DNA of 64,000 nucleotides, from positions 372,001 to 436,000 of the forward strand of contig NC_008384.1 of the NCBI RefSeq assembly GCF_000009265.1. The letters run 5' to 3'. Both the position numbers and the translations under genes were made by a program. The notes beneath the pieces were generated by a model. That model was not told the origin of the DNA, did no database searches, and saw nothing but the letters and a program-made list of their open reading frames with translations. This DNA is from Rhizobium johnstonii 3841. Its GTDB lineage: Bacteria > Pseudomonadota > Alphaproteobacteria > Rhizobiales > Rhizobiaceae. Shown here piece after piece: positions 34,712 to 43,459 of this stretch (its first letter is position 1; each line of letters begins with the position of its first letter).

Positions 34712-35404
34712 TCAATCCGGTTCCCTGAGCCGGTAGCCGACGCCGGTCTCGGTGGTGATATAGTGCGGCTGGTCCGGAATCTGCTCGACCTTTTGCCGCA
34801 GCTGCCGGACGTAGACGCGCAGATACTGCACGTCAGCCGCCGGCCCCCATATCTGCTTTAGAAGAAACTGGTGTGTCAGCACCTTGCCGGCATGCTGGGC
34901 GAGCACGCGCAGGATGTCGTATTCCTTCGGCGACAATTTTATTTCGTTACCGTCCACCTTGACGATGCGCTTGACGAGATCGATCGACAACCCGCCGGTC
35001 TGGAAGATCGCCTTTTCGCCCTGCTGCTGCAGGCGGTGGCGCAACGCCACGCGGATGCGGGCGCCGAGCTCGTTGATGCCGAAGGGCTTGGTGACGTAAT
35101 CGTCGGCGCCGCTTTCCAGCGCCTTGACGATGCCGGCCTCGTCGGTGCGGCTGGACAGAATGACGACGGGCATGGAAAGCCCCTCGTCGCGCCACTCCTG
35201 CAGCAGGTCATGCCCGGGCGTGTCGGGCAGGCCGAGGTCGAGCACGATGAGGTCGGGCATGTCGTCGGTGACCGACTGACGGGCGGCGCTGGCGTTCGGC
35301 GCCTCCTGCACCTCGTAGCCCTGCGCGGTCAGGCCGACGCGGAGCAGCTTGCGGATCGGAGGCTCGTCGTCGACGACGAGGATTTTGACGGCTGAACCGG
35401 TCAT
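34712..35404 (-). CDS. kdpE: Potassium response regulator KdpE
   Basis: 230 residues, OmpR/PhoB class. Receiver domain with VVDDE and phospho-acceptor Asp56 (LDLGLPD), Lys in TKPF, and a C-terminal winged helix (about 130-227) with LSPKEYDILRVLAQHAGKVL and VGYRLREP. It activates kdp transcription when potassium is low. It overlaps the kdpD stop by four bases. Confidence 0.94.
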   Translation of the reverse strand: MTGSAVKILVVDDEPPIRKLLRVGLTAQGYEVQEAPNASAARQSVTDDMPDLIVLDLGLPDTPGHDLLQEWRDEGLSMPVVILSSRTDEAGIVKALESGADDYVTKPFGINELGARIRVALRHRLQQQGEKAIFQTGGLSIDLVKRIVKVDGNEIKLSPKEYDILRVLAQHAGKVLTHQFLLKQIWGPAADVQYLRVYVRQLRQKVEQIPDQPHYITTETGVGYRLREPD

Positions 35405-38109
35405 CTGAGTTCATCCAGTTTCGGAATGTCGGTGGGTTTCGGCAGGCGGATGGTGAAGACGGCGCCCCGGCGGCCCGTCCGGTTGCCGGCGGTGATCGTG
35501 CCGCCCATCGCCTCGATGAAGCCGCGGCAGATGGAAAGGCCAAGCCCGGTGCCGGCGCGCACCTGATCGCCTTTGCGCACACGGTAGAAAGTGTCGAAGA
35601 CGCGGGTGAGATCTGCTGGCGGGATGCCCGGGCCTTCGTCCGAGACCTGCACGACGACGTTGTCGGCATCGGCCCAGCCCTCGATATGGATGACCGATCC
35701 CTCAGGCGCATATTTCGCGGCATTGTCGAGCAGGTTGAAGATCACCTGCTCGAACAGGACGGGATCGACACGCACCATCGGCAGGTCGGCGGGAATGCTC
35801 ATCTCGGTCTTGTGGCCGTCGAGGATCTTTGCCGCCCGGCGCAGCGCGCTGCCGATGATATCGCCGGCATAATGCAGCGCGTGGTTCGGCTCCATCGCGC
35901 CGGATTCGATCTTGGTCATGTCGAGCAGGTTGGCGATGAAGCGGTTGAGGCGTTCGGATTCGTCGACGACGGTCGACAGAAGGTCGCTGCGATCCTCTTC
36001 CGGCATCGAGGCGAAATAATCGCGTAGCGTGCCGGCGGCGCCAAGGATGGCGGCAAGCGGGGTTTTCAGGTCGTGCGAGATCGACGTCAGCAGGGCTGAG
36101 CGCAACCGGTCGGATTCGGCCGCAAGTCTTGCCCGGTCGACATCGGCGACAAGCTGGATGCGTTCGATGGCAAGGGCCGCCTGGTCGGCCAGCGCATCGA
36201 GCAGCCGCTGCTGCTCTGGCGTCAGCAGCGGCCCGTCGCGGCGGTCGCTGTCGAGGCCGATGACGCCGACGGCGGTGCGCCCGGTTCTAAGCGGCACATA
36301 GAGGCGCTTGGCGCCGGGCAGGGTGTCGGCGCCGCGGCCGGCGGCGTGATTGTGTTCCCAGGCCCAGCGGGCCGCGGCGATATCGGCATCGTCGAGCGTG
36401 TCATCAGGCGGATAACCGGCCTTGACGGCGATGCTGCCCTCTTCCGGCAGCAGCAGCACGACGCGGACCTTCAGCATCGAGGCGAGCTGGAAGGCGGTTG
36501 CCCAGAGCACGTCGTCGAGCGTGCCGGTGCCGGCGAGCTTTTTCGAAAAGAGATAGAGGTCTTCCGTCGTGCGCGCCCGCTGGCGGGCGGCCGCCGCCTG
36601 CCGCTGCACGGTCGCTGTCAGATTGCTGGCGATAATGGCGACGCCCAGGAAGAAGAAGAGCGCAAGCACGCTTTCCGGATCGCTGATCGTCAGCGTGTAG
36701 CGCGGCGGCAGGAAGAAGAAGTTGAAGGAAAGGGCGCTGAGGATGCAGCTGTAGAGTGCAGGCCGCAGGCCGTGGAGAACGGCGGAGGTCAGCACCGCCA
36801 TCAGGAAGACGAGGGCGAGGTTGCGCACGTCGAGCACTTGGTCGAGCACGACGCTGACGCCGAGCGCGATGGCGACATAGCCGGTCGCCAGCAGGTAGGC
36901 CCTGAAATCCAGCGGCGGCGCGGTGACGGCGGCCTTGACGCCGCGTGTGGTAGTGCCGTCCTTCTCGTTGCCTGAAATGACGTGGACGCTGATCTCTCCG
37001 GCCCTGCGGATCAGTTCGTCGGTGATCGAGCGGCTCCACCAGTCCCGCCATGTCGGCTTCTTCGGGGCGCCGATGACGATGTGGGTGACGTTGTTGGCGG
37101 TGGCGTGACCGACGAGCTCTTCGGCGACCTCGCGGCCGGGAAGGGTGATCGCCTCGCCGCCGAGCTGCTCGGCAAGGCGCAGCGTCGATGCGACCGTGTC
37201 ACGCTCGGCCTCGCTCAGATTGATCGAGCGGTTGGTCTCGATATAGACAGCGGCCCAAGGCGCGCGCAGGCGCGAGGCCATGCGGGCGGCGTAGCGCACC
37301 AGTGACGCTGAGCGCGGATGGTGGTCGACCGAGACGAGAACGCGCTCGCTCGCCGCCCATGGGCCGGATATGGCATGAGCCTGCATATGGGTGAGCAACT
37401 GATCGTCGACGCGCTGGGCGGTCTTGCGCAGCGCAAGCTCTCTGAGCGCCGTCAGGTTGCCGGGGGTGAAATAATTGGTCAGCGCCCGCTCGGCGGTGCG
37501 CGCCATATAGACCTTGCCGTCATGCAGCCGCTTGATCAGATCATCCGGCGTCAGGTCGATGATCTCGACGTCGTCGGCAAGGTCGATGATTGAGTCCGGC
37601 ACCGTCTCGCGCACACGGATGCGGGTAATCTGCGAGACGACGTCGTTCAGGCTTTCGACGTGCTGGATGTTCAGCGTCGTATAGACGTCGATGCCGCGAT
37701 CGAGCAATTCCCTCACGTCGAGATAGCGCTTCGGATGGCGGCTGCCCTCGGCATTGGTATGGGCGAGTTCGTCGACCAGCACGAGATCAGGCCGGCGGGC
37801 GAGGATGCCGTCGAGATCCATTTCTTCAAGCGCCCGGCCCTTGTAGCTGATTTCGACGCGAGGGATGATCTCGAAGCCGGCGACGAGCGCCTCGGTCTCC
37901 TTGCGGCCGTGGGTCTCGACGACGCCGATGACGACATCGAGACCGTCGGCGACCTTCGCACGACCGGAAATGAGCATCTCGTAGGTCTTGCCGACGCCGG
38001 GGGCGGCACCCAGAAAGATCTTCAGACGGCCGCGCGTCTCGGCCCGGGCCTTTTCGAGAAGCGCATCGGGCGAGGGCCTGCCGGCCTGGTCGCGGTTGTC
38101 GTCTGGCAT
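35401..38109 (-). CDS. kdpD: Potassium sensor histidine kinase KdpD
   Basis: 902 residues in the standard order: KdpD N-terminal domain with Walker A GAAPGVGKT (about 35-43) and Walker B, a universal-stress-type domain (about 255-380), four membrane helices (about 405-500), a GAF domain, then HisKA with His near residue 679 (SISHDLKTPLAA) and HATPase_c with NLLDNAAKYAPEG and DEGPGIPP. It senses potassium limitation and phosphorylates KdpE. Separated from kdpC by 81 bases; overlaps kdpE by ATGA. Confidence 0.94.
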   Translation of the reverse strand: MPDDNRDQAGRPSPDALLEKARAETRGRLKIFLGAAPGVGKTYEMLISGRAKVADGLDVVIGVVETHGRKETEALVAGFEIIPRVEISYKGRALEEMDLDGILARRPDLVLVDELAHTNAEGSRHPKRYLDVRELLDRGIDVYTTLNIQHVESLNDVVSQITRIRVRETVPDSIIDLADDVEIIDLTPDDLIKRLHDGKVYMARTAERALTNYFTPGNLTALRELALRKTAQRVDDQLLTHMQAHAISGPWAASERVLVSVDHHPRSASLVRYAARMASRLRAPWAAVYIETNRSINLSEAERDTVASTLRLAEQLGGEAITLPGREVAEELVGHATANNVTHIVIGAPKKPTWRDWWSRSITDELIRRAGEISVHVISGNEKDGTTTRGVKAAVTAPPLDFRAYLLATGYVAIALGVSVVLDQVLDVRNLALVFLMAVLTSAVLHGLRPALYSCILSALSFNFFFLPPRYTLTISDPESVLALFFFLGVAIIASNLTATVQRQAAAARQRARTTEDLYLFSKKLAGTGTLDDVLWATAFQLASMLKVRVVLLLPEEGSIAVKAGYPPDDTLDDADIAAARWAWEHNHAAGRGADTLPGAKRLYVPLRTGRTAVGVIGLDSDRRDGPLLTPEQQRLLDALADQAALAIERIQLVADVDRARLAAESDRLRSALLTSISHDLKTPLAAILGAAGTLRDYFASMPEEDRSDLLSTVVDESERLNRFIANLLDMTKIESGAMEPNHALHYAGDIIGSALRRAAKILDGHKTEMSIPADLPMVRVDPVLFEQVIFNLLDNAAKYAPEGSVIHIEGWADADNVVVQVSDEGPGIPPADLTRVFDTFYRVRKGDQVRAGTGLGLSICRGFIEAMGGTITAGNRTGRRGAVFTIRLPKPTDIPKLDELR

Positions 38110-38190
38110 GCGTATGGTCTTTCTGCAGATGGCTGCCGGGGCGGGCGCTACCGCGGATGGGAAGGAACGGGTGCGCCCAGCCTGGCAGGG

Positions 38191-38760
38191 TCACTGAGTC
38201 ATAGAAGCATCAAGGGTCTGGTTCAACGCCATAACATTGACTGTAGGTTCGCCGAGAATGCCGAGTTCGCGGGCTTGAACGGCGCCGTCGACCAGTGCCT
38301 TGACCTTGGCTTCATCCATGCTGCGTGCCTTGGCGACGCGCGGTACCTGGAAATAGGCCGCTTCCGGCGAGATATCGGGATCGAGGCCGCTGCCCGAAGC
38401 CGTGACGAGGTCGGCGGGGACATCGGCCGTCGGGTTCGCCGCCTTGGCTGCCTCGTAGTCACCCTTGACGCGGTCGATCAGCTTCTGGCTGGTCGGGCCG
38501 AGGTTAGAGCCGCTGGAGGCAGCCGCATTGTAGCCGTCGCCGGCGGCCGAGGGGCGGCCGTGGAAATACTTGTCGCTGGTGAAGGCCTGGCCGATCAGCG
38601 TCGAGCCGATCACCTGGCCGTTCTTCTCGATCAGGCTGCCGTTCGCCTGGGTCGGGAAGAGGGCCTGGGCAGCACCAGTCATGGCGAGCGGATAGAGAAG
38701 GCCGGTGATGGCGGTGGTGGCGACGATCATGACGATTGCCGGACGAAGTTCTTTCAACAT
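38191..38760 (-). CDS. kdpC: Potassium-transporting ATPase subunit KdpC
   Basis: 189 residues. One N-terminal membrane helix followed by a periplasmic domain with the family blocks GSTLIGQAFTSDKYFHGRPSAA and SGSGLDPDISPEAA. It stabilises the KdpAB complex and raises its affinity for potassium. Confidence 0.93.
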   Translation of the reverse strand: MLKELRPAIVMIVATTAITGLLYPLAMTGAAQALFPTQANGSLIEKNGQVIGSTLIGQAFTSDKYFHGRPSAAGDGYNAAASSGSNLGPTSQKLIDRVKGDYEAAKAANPTADVPADLVTASGSGLDPDISPEAAYFQVPRVAKARSMDEAKVKALVDGAVQARELGILGEPTVNVMALNQTLDASMTQ

Positions 38761-38835
38761 TGTCTTACTCCTTGGAGTGTTCTTTTGCGAAGAGCTCCGG
38801 TTCCGATCCTCTCGGAACCGGGATGGCTCCAGGCC

Positions 38836-40896
38836 TCAGGCGAGGCCGAGGGCTGCGACAGCCATGTCGATCGCCTTGATGCCGATGAAGGGGACGATGA
38901 TGCCGCCGGCACCATAGATCAGCAGGTTGCGCGACAGTAGCGCGCCGGCGCCGATCGGACGGTAGCGCACACCCTTCAGCGACAGCGGGATCAGCGCGAT
39001 GATGATCAGCGCATTGAAGATGATCGCCGAGAGGATGGCGCTTTGCGGCGTCGAAAGCCCCATGATGTTCAGCACGCCGAGCTGCGGGTAGAAGGTCAGG
39101 AACATCGCCGGGATGATGGCGAAGTACTTGGCGATGTCGTTGGCGATCGAAAAGGTCGTCAGCGCGCCGCGCGTCATCAACAGCTGTTTGCCGATCTCGA
39201 CGATCTCGATGAGCTTCGTCGGATCGCTATCGAGATCGACCATGTTGCCGGCCTCGCGGGCGGCGACGGTGCCGGTGTTCATGGCGACGCCGACATCGGC
39301 CTGGGCAAGCGCCGGCGCATCGTTGGTGCCGTCGCCGCACATGGCGACGAGCTTGCCCTTCGACTGTTCCTCGCGCATCAGCGCCAGCTTCATTTCCGGC
39401 GTTGCCTGGGCGAGGAAGTCGTCGACGCCGGCCTCGGCGGCGATGGCGGCCGCCGTCAGTGGGTTGTCGCCTGTTATCATCACCGTGCGGATGCCCATGC
39501 GACGCAGCTCGGTGAAGCGCTCGCGAATGCCGCCCTTGACGATATCCTTCAGCTGGATGACGCCGAGCAGCCTGCCGTCGCGGGCAACGGCCAGCGGCGT
39601 GCCGCCTGATTTGGCGACTTCGTCGGCGATCGACTGCAGTTCGCGCACGACCTCGCTGCCGTTTTTCGAGGATGAATCGCCGTTGACATAGGTCAGCACG
39701 GCATCGACCGCACCCTTGCGGATCGAGGCGCCTTCGAGATCGACGCCGCTCATGCGGGTCTGGGCGGTGAAGGGCACGAAGGTTGCTTTCAGGCTTGCCA
39801 TGTCGCGGCCGCGGATCGCATATTTCTCCTTGGCGAGCACGACGATGGAACGACCTTCCGGTGTCTCATCGGCAAGCGAGGCGAGCTGGGCGGCATCGGC
39901 GAGATCCTGTTCGGACACGCCGCGGACCGGACGGAAGGTCGTCGCCTGGCGATTGCCGAGCGTGATCGTGCCCGTCTTGTCGAGCAGCAGCGTGTCGACG
40001 TCGCCGGCAGCTTCGACCGCGCGGCCGGACATGGCGAGCACGTTGAAGCGGACGAGGCGGTCCATGCCGGCGATGCCGATTGCCGACAGCAGCGCGCCGA
40101 TCGTCGTCGGGATCAGGGTGACGAAGAGGGCGACGAGCACGATGATCGGGATCGAGCCGCCGGCATAGATGGCGAAACTCGGGATCGTCGCGGTCGCAAG
40201 CACGAAGATCAGCGTCATGCCGGCAAGCAGGATGTTGAGCGCGATCTCGTTCGGCGTCTTCTGGCGCTCAGCACCTTCGACGAGCGCAATCATCCGGTCG
40301 ATGAAGGTCGAGCCGGCAGCCGCGGTGATGCGCACGCGGATCCAGTCGGACAGCACCTGCGTGCCGCCGGTGACGGCCGAGCGGTCGCCGCCGGATTCGC
40401 GGATGACAGGGGCGGATTCGCCTGTTATCGCCGCTTCGTTGACGGAGGCCACACCTTCGATGACTTCGCCATCCGACGGGATGATGTCGCCGGCCTCGAC
40501 GAGCACGAGATCGCCAACCTTGAGGCTGGTGCCCGGCACCATGCGATAGCCGCTGCCATTGTTGGCGGTGAGCAGTTTGGCCTGGGTTTCGGTGCGCGCC
40601 TTGCGCAGCGAATCCGCCTGCGCCTTGCCGCGGCCTTCGGCGACGGCTTCGGCGAAATTGGCAAAGAGCACGGTGAACCAGAGCCAGAGATTGATCTGGA
40701 ACGAGAAGCCGAGATTGCCGTTGCCCGCCACCAGATCGCGCAGGAAGAGGACGGTGGTCAACACCGAGACCGTGGCCACGACAAACATGACCGGGTTTCT
40801 GGCGAGCGCGCGGGGGGTCAGCTTCTTGAAAGCGGCCCCCACGGCCGGAATGAGGATGCGAGAATCCATGACGCTCGCGGATTTTGCCTGGCTCAT
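38836..40896 (-). CDS. kdpB: Potassium-transporting P-type ATPase subunit KdpB
   Basis: 686 residues. P-type ATPase with phosphorylated Asp306 in DKTGT, actuator motif TGESAPV, and hinge GDGTNDAPAL. Length and motif positions are normal. Catalytic subunit that couples ATP hydrolysis to potassium movement through KdpA. It is preceded by an unusual 209-base gap after kdpA that holds a small ORF and a strong hairpin. Confidence 0.95.
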   Translation of the reverse strand: MSQAKSASVMDSRILIPAVGAAFKKLTPRALARNPVMFVVATVSVLTTVLFLRDLVAGNGNLGFSFQINLWLWFTVLFANFAEAVAEGRGKAQADSLRKARTETQAKLLTANNGSGYRMVPGTSLKVGDLVLVEAGDIIPSDGEVIEGVASVNEAAITGESAPVIRESGGDRSAVTGGTQVLSDWIRVRITAAAGSTFIDRMIALVEGAERQKTPNEIALNILLAGMTLIFVLATATIPSFAIYAGGSIPIIVLVALFVTLIPTTIGALLSAIGIAGMDRLVRFNVLAMSGRAVEAAGDVDTLLLDKTGTITLGNRQATTFRPVRGVSEQDLADAAQLASLADETPEGRSIVVLAKEKYAIRGRDMASLKATFVPFTAQTRMSGVDLEGASIRKGAVDAVLTYVNGDSSSKNGSEVVRELQSIADEVAKSGGTPLAVARDGRLLGVIQLKDIVKGGIRERFTELRRMGIRTVMITGDNPLTAAAIAAEAGVDDFLAQATPEMKLALMREEQSKGKLVAMCGDGTNDAPALAQADVGVAMNTGTVAAREAGNMVDLDSDPTKLIEIVEIGKQLLMTRGALTTFSIANDIAKYFAIIPAMFLTFYPQLGVLNIMGLSTPQSAILSAIIFNALIIIALIPLSLKGVRYRPIGAGALLSRNLLIYGAGGIIVPFIGIKAIDMAVAALGLA

Positions 40897-40940
40897 AAGA
40901 GACTCCAGCTTTGAAACGAGGATGGCGAACCGGAAGCCGG

Positions 40941-41096
40941 TCAGCCCTGTAAGATTTTGAAGATGGCGGCGATGACGAGGAGGCCTGCCATCATCACCAG
41001 GATGATGTCGGAGGCGCGGGTCGTCGGGCCATGCCCTCGTCCCGGCGCACCGGGACGAGGGTGGAAGGCGTTGCGAAGCCTGTGACGGAGGATCAT
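40941..41096 (-). CDS. Candidate 51-aa single-helix membrane peptide between kdpA and kdpB
   Basis: ATG at 41096 lies 9 bases after the kdpA stop with GAGGTG as ribosome site. The frame runs 51 codons to TGA at 40941-40943. The first 28 residues are basic and proline/glycine-rich (MILRHRLRN..., HPRPGAPGRGHG) and the last 23 form a hydrophobic helix (SDIILVMMAGLLVIAAIFKI). The pattern fits a small single-span membrane protein in the Kdp operon. A perfect hairpin overlaps codons 12-23, so the DNA may have an RNA role instead or as well. I know of no named homologue. Confidence 0.5.
   Translation of the reverse strand: MILRHRLRNAFHPRPGAPGRGHGPTTRASDIILVMMAGLLVIAAIFKILQG
41034..41061. repeat. 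Perfect 12-bp hairpin in the kdpA-kdpB gap
   Basis: CCCTCGTCCCGG (41034-41045) and CCGGGACGAGGG (41050-41061) pair fully around a 4-base loop. Very stable, no T-run, so not an ordinary terminator. It could set the relative amounts of KdpA and KdpB by stabilising or blocking the mRNA. Confidence 0.7.
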
Positions 41097-41105
41097 GGCA
41101 TCACC

Positions 41106-42809
41106 TCAGAAGGTCTGGCCGGCGATCATGACCAGGTGCTCGACGACAGGGCCGAGCGCCAAGGCCGGGAAGAAGGTCAGGCCGCCGACGATCAGGATCG
41201 TGCCGACAAGCAGGCCGACGAAGAGCGGACCGTCGGTCGGGAAGGTGCCTGCCGAGGCCGGAACCGTCTTCTTGGCGATCAGCGAGCCGGCGATGGCAAG
41301 GGCCGGGATGATGACCAGGAAGCGGCCGGCGAGCATGCCGATGCCGAGCGTGATGTTGTACCAGGGCGTATTGCCCGTCAGGCCGCCGAAAGCCGAGCCG
41401 TTGTTGGCCGCAGCCGAGGTATAGGCATAGAGGATTTCGGAGAAGCCGTGCGGGCCGGCGGTGCCGATCGAGGCTACGGCGGAAGGCAGCACCGTGGCGA
41501 TGGCGGTGAAGACCAGCATGGCGAGCGGCAGGCAGAGGATGGCGAGAACGGCCATCTTCATTTCCTTCGCCTCGATCTTCTTGCCGAGATATTCGGGCGT
41601 GCGGCCGACCATCAGGCCGGCGACGAAGACGGCGACGATGATGAACAGCAGGATGCCGTAGAAGCCCGCGCCGACACCGCCGACGATGATTTCGCCGAGC
41701 TGCATGTTGATCAGCGGAATCAGGCCGCCAAGCGCGGTGAAGCTGCCATGCATGGCATTGACCGCGCCGCAGGAGGCGGCCGTGGTAATGACGGCGAAGA
41801 GCGAAGACATGGCGACGCCGAAGCGGACTTCCTTGCCTTCCATATTGCCGCCGCCGAGACCGAAAGCGTGCATCAGCGGGTTGCCGGCAGCTTCCGCCCA
41901 ATAGGTGACGATGACGCCGGCGACGAACAGCACGCCCATCGTGGCAAGGATCGCCCAGCCCTGGCGCTGGTTGCCGACCATGCGGCCGAAGACGTTGGTC
42001 AAAGCCGCGCCGATCGCGAAGATCGAGACCATCTGGATGAGATTGGAGATCGCGTCGGGATTTTCGAACGGATGGGCCGAATTGGCGTTGAAGAAGCCGC
42101 CGCCATTGGTGCCGAGCATCTTGATCGCAAGCTGCGAAGCGACGGGGCCGACGGCAATCGTCTGCTGCGCGCCTTCGAGCGTGGTCGCATTGACATAGGG
42201 CCCAAGTGTCTGCGGCACGCCGAGATAGACGTAGACGATCGTCAGCACGATGCAGATCGGCAGCAGGATGTAGAACGTGCCGCGGATCATATCGACCCAG
42301 AAATTGCCGATCGCCTTGCCCGACGCCCGTGCGAAGGCACGGATGAAGGCGACAGCGATCGCCATGCCGGTCGCGGCCGACAGGAAGTTCTGCACCGTGA
42401 AGCCGGCCATCTGGGTCAGATACGACATGGTGCTTTCGCCGCCGTAATTCTGCCAGTTGGTGTTGGTGGGAAAGCTGACGGCGGTGTTGAACGAAAGCTC
42501 CGGCGGGACGGCGGCCATGCCGGCCGGATTATAGGGCAGGATATCCTGGAAGCGCAGGAGCGCGTAGAGGACGAGGACGCCGAGCAGGTTGAACATCAGC
42601 ATCGCGAAGGCATAGGAGGTCCAATGCTGCTCCTCGCGCTCGCTGGTGCCGGCAATACGGTAAAGCCCCCGTTCGATCGGAACGAGGACTGGGGAGAGGA
42701 ATGTGCGCTCGCCATTGTAGACACGCGTCATGTAGCCGCCGAGCGGTTTGACGAGCACGAGGACGATCCCGCAGTAAAGCAGGATCTGAAGCCATCCGTT
42801 GAGGGTCAT
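41106..42809 (-). CDS. kdpA: Potassium-transporting ATPase subunit KdpA
   Basis: 567 residues, about ten membrane helices and four degenerate selectivity-filter loops of the SKT superfamily (one reads NTNWQNYGGE, another GTNGGGFFNANSAHP, another ALGGLIPL, another NNGSAFGG). Normal length. Potassium-binding channel subunit of KdpFABC. Confidence 0.95.
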   Translation of the reverse strand: MTLNGWLQILLYCGIVLVLVKPLGGYMTRVYNGERTFLSPVLVPIERGLYRIAGTSEREEQHWTSYAFAMLMFNLLGVLVLYALLRFQDILPYNPAGMAAVPPELSFNTAVSFPTNTNWQNYGGESTMSYLTQMAGFTVQNFLSAATGMAIAVAFIRAFARASGKAIGNFWVDMIRGTFYILLPICIVLTIVYVYLGVPQTLGPYVNATTLEGAQQTIAVGPVASQLAIKMLGTNGGGFFNANSAHPFENPDAISNLIQMVSIFAIGAALTNVFGRMVGNQRQGWAILATMGVLFVAGVIVTYWAEAAGNPLMHAFGLGGGNMEGKEVRFGVAMSSLFAVITTAASCGAVNAMHGSFTALGGLIPLINMQLGEIIVGGVGAGFYGILLFIIVAVFVAGLMVGRTPEYLGKKIEAKEMKMAVLAILCLPLAMLVFTAIATVLPSAVASIGTAGPHGFSEILYAYTSAAANNGSAFGGLTGNTPWYNITLGIGMLAGRFLVIIPALAIAGSLIAKKTVPASAGTFPTDGPLFVGLLVGTILIVGGLTFFPALALGPVVEHLVMIAGQTF

Positions 42810-42878
42810 TTGAGGTAACTTTCAATACCCGGCTGCTTCTCGGTCGCGCATGCGTGACCCCGGAAGCGCCAGTTCTCT

Positions 42879-42968
42879 TCAAAAGCGTTCTGGGCGAAGG
42901 AGAGCGTAGGTGAGGTAAACGGTGAGAAACACGGTCACGGCACCGCTCAAGACATAATCGAGGGTCAT
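42879..42968 (-). CDS. kdpF: Potassium-transporting ATPase subunit KdpF
   Basis: 29 residues, too short for most ORF callers: MTLDYVLSGAVTVFLTVYLT then YALLRPERF. One membrane helix ending in the family-typical L-x-PE(R/K)F. It stabilises the Kdp complex as a lipid-like chaperone. GGAGAACC lies just upstream and kdpA starts 70 bases downstream. Confidence 0.88.
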   Translation of the reverse strand: MTLDYVLSGAVTVFLTVYLTYALLRPERF

Positions 42969-42982
42969 CGTCGGTTCTCCTG

Positions 42983-43066
42983 TCAAAGCCTGTCGCAGGC
43001 TCGGGTGTAGGCAAAGCACAGCGCGAAAAATATGATCGCGGTGCCAAGTAGAATGATATCCATCAT
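42983..43066 (-). CDS. 27-aa membrane peptide upstream of kdpF
   Basis: ATG 43066 (or 43063) with CAGGAG upstream; reads MMDIILLGTAIIFFALCFAY then TRACDRL and TGA. One hydrophobic helix with a short basic-acidic tail. Similar peptides ending in (A/C)-x-x-RL occur ahead of kdpF in other bacteria, as I recall, usually unannotated. First gene of the kdp operon. Role unknown; a second Kdp-associated helix is a reasonable guess. Confidence 0.6.
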   Translation of the reverse strand: MMDIILLGTAIIFFALCFAYTRACDRL

Positions 43067-43225
43067 GATCGTGACTCCTGTTGTTCTTGTTGGAGTCAGA
43101 CAAGACAAAGGGCGCTGGGAGGCCGCCTTTCATGCTTTCTGGCGTGGAGATGATCTTTTCGATCTCTCGGACATCAATATGGAGCCGAAGCGCATAAAGG
43201 TTCGAGACGGACGACAGGCCATCTA

Positions 43226-43242
43226 TATAAAAATCTTATAAA
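43226..43242 (-). promoter_or_regulatory. Candidate KdpE operator
   Basis: On the minus strand the bases read TTTATA-N5-TTTATA. The E. coli KdpE site, as I remember it, is TTTATA-N5-TTTACA, so spacing and halves fit. It is about 160 bases before the first small gene of the kdp operon and in the right orientation for an upstream activator site. Confidence 0.6.
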
Positions 43243-43355
43243 TGCCCTTGTGAGCCGCTCGCCGTCGGACCAGGCTGGCGCGGGTTCGGAGGGGCCGCTG
43301 CTCGGCACTAAGCCTCCGGCAGATCTGCTTGAGCATTTTATCATTTGTTGAGCAA

Positions 43356-43389
43356 AAGCCTTCTCAATCTGGTTGAATTGGGAAGGCTT
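43356..43389. promoter_or_regulatory. Inverted repeat upstream of the xylitol-dehydrogenase-like gene
   Basis: AAGCCTTCTCAA (43356-43367) and TTGGGAAGGCTT (43378-43389) pair at 11 of 12 positions around 10 bases, 70 bases before the start codon at 43460. Could be an operator or leader hairpin. The rest of the divergent region 43067-43459 shows no gene. Confidence 0.4.
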
Positions 43390-43459
43390 CGGGCTTTATA
43401 GTCGTCTTCAACGCTGCCCGATGGAGTCATGGGCAAGCCACTAGGGAAGGAAACCGACG

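Noticed and set aside
37660..38940. 426-codon plus-strand frame opposite kdpD/kdpC
   Set aside because: Runs through two genuine genes and their spacer; no domain pattern.
41031..42818. 595-codon plus-strand frame opposite kdpA
   Set aside because: Highly charged Asp/Glu/Arg/Gly-rich translation, the usual antisense shadow of GC-rich coding sequence; kdpA on the other strand is unmistakable.
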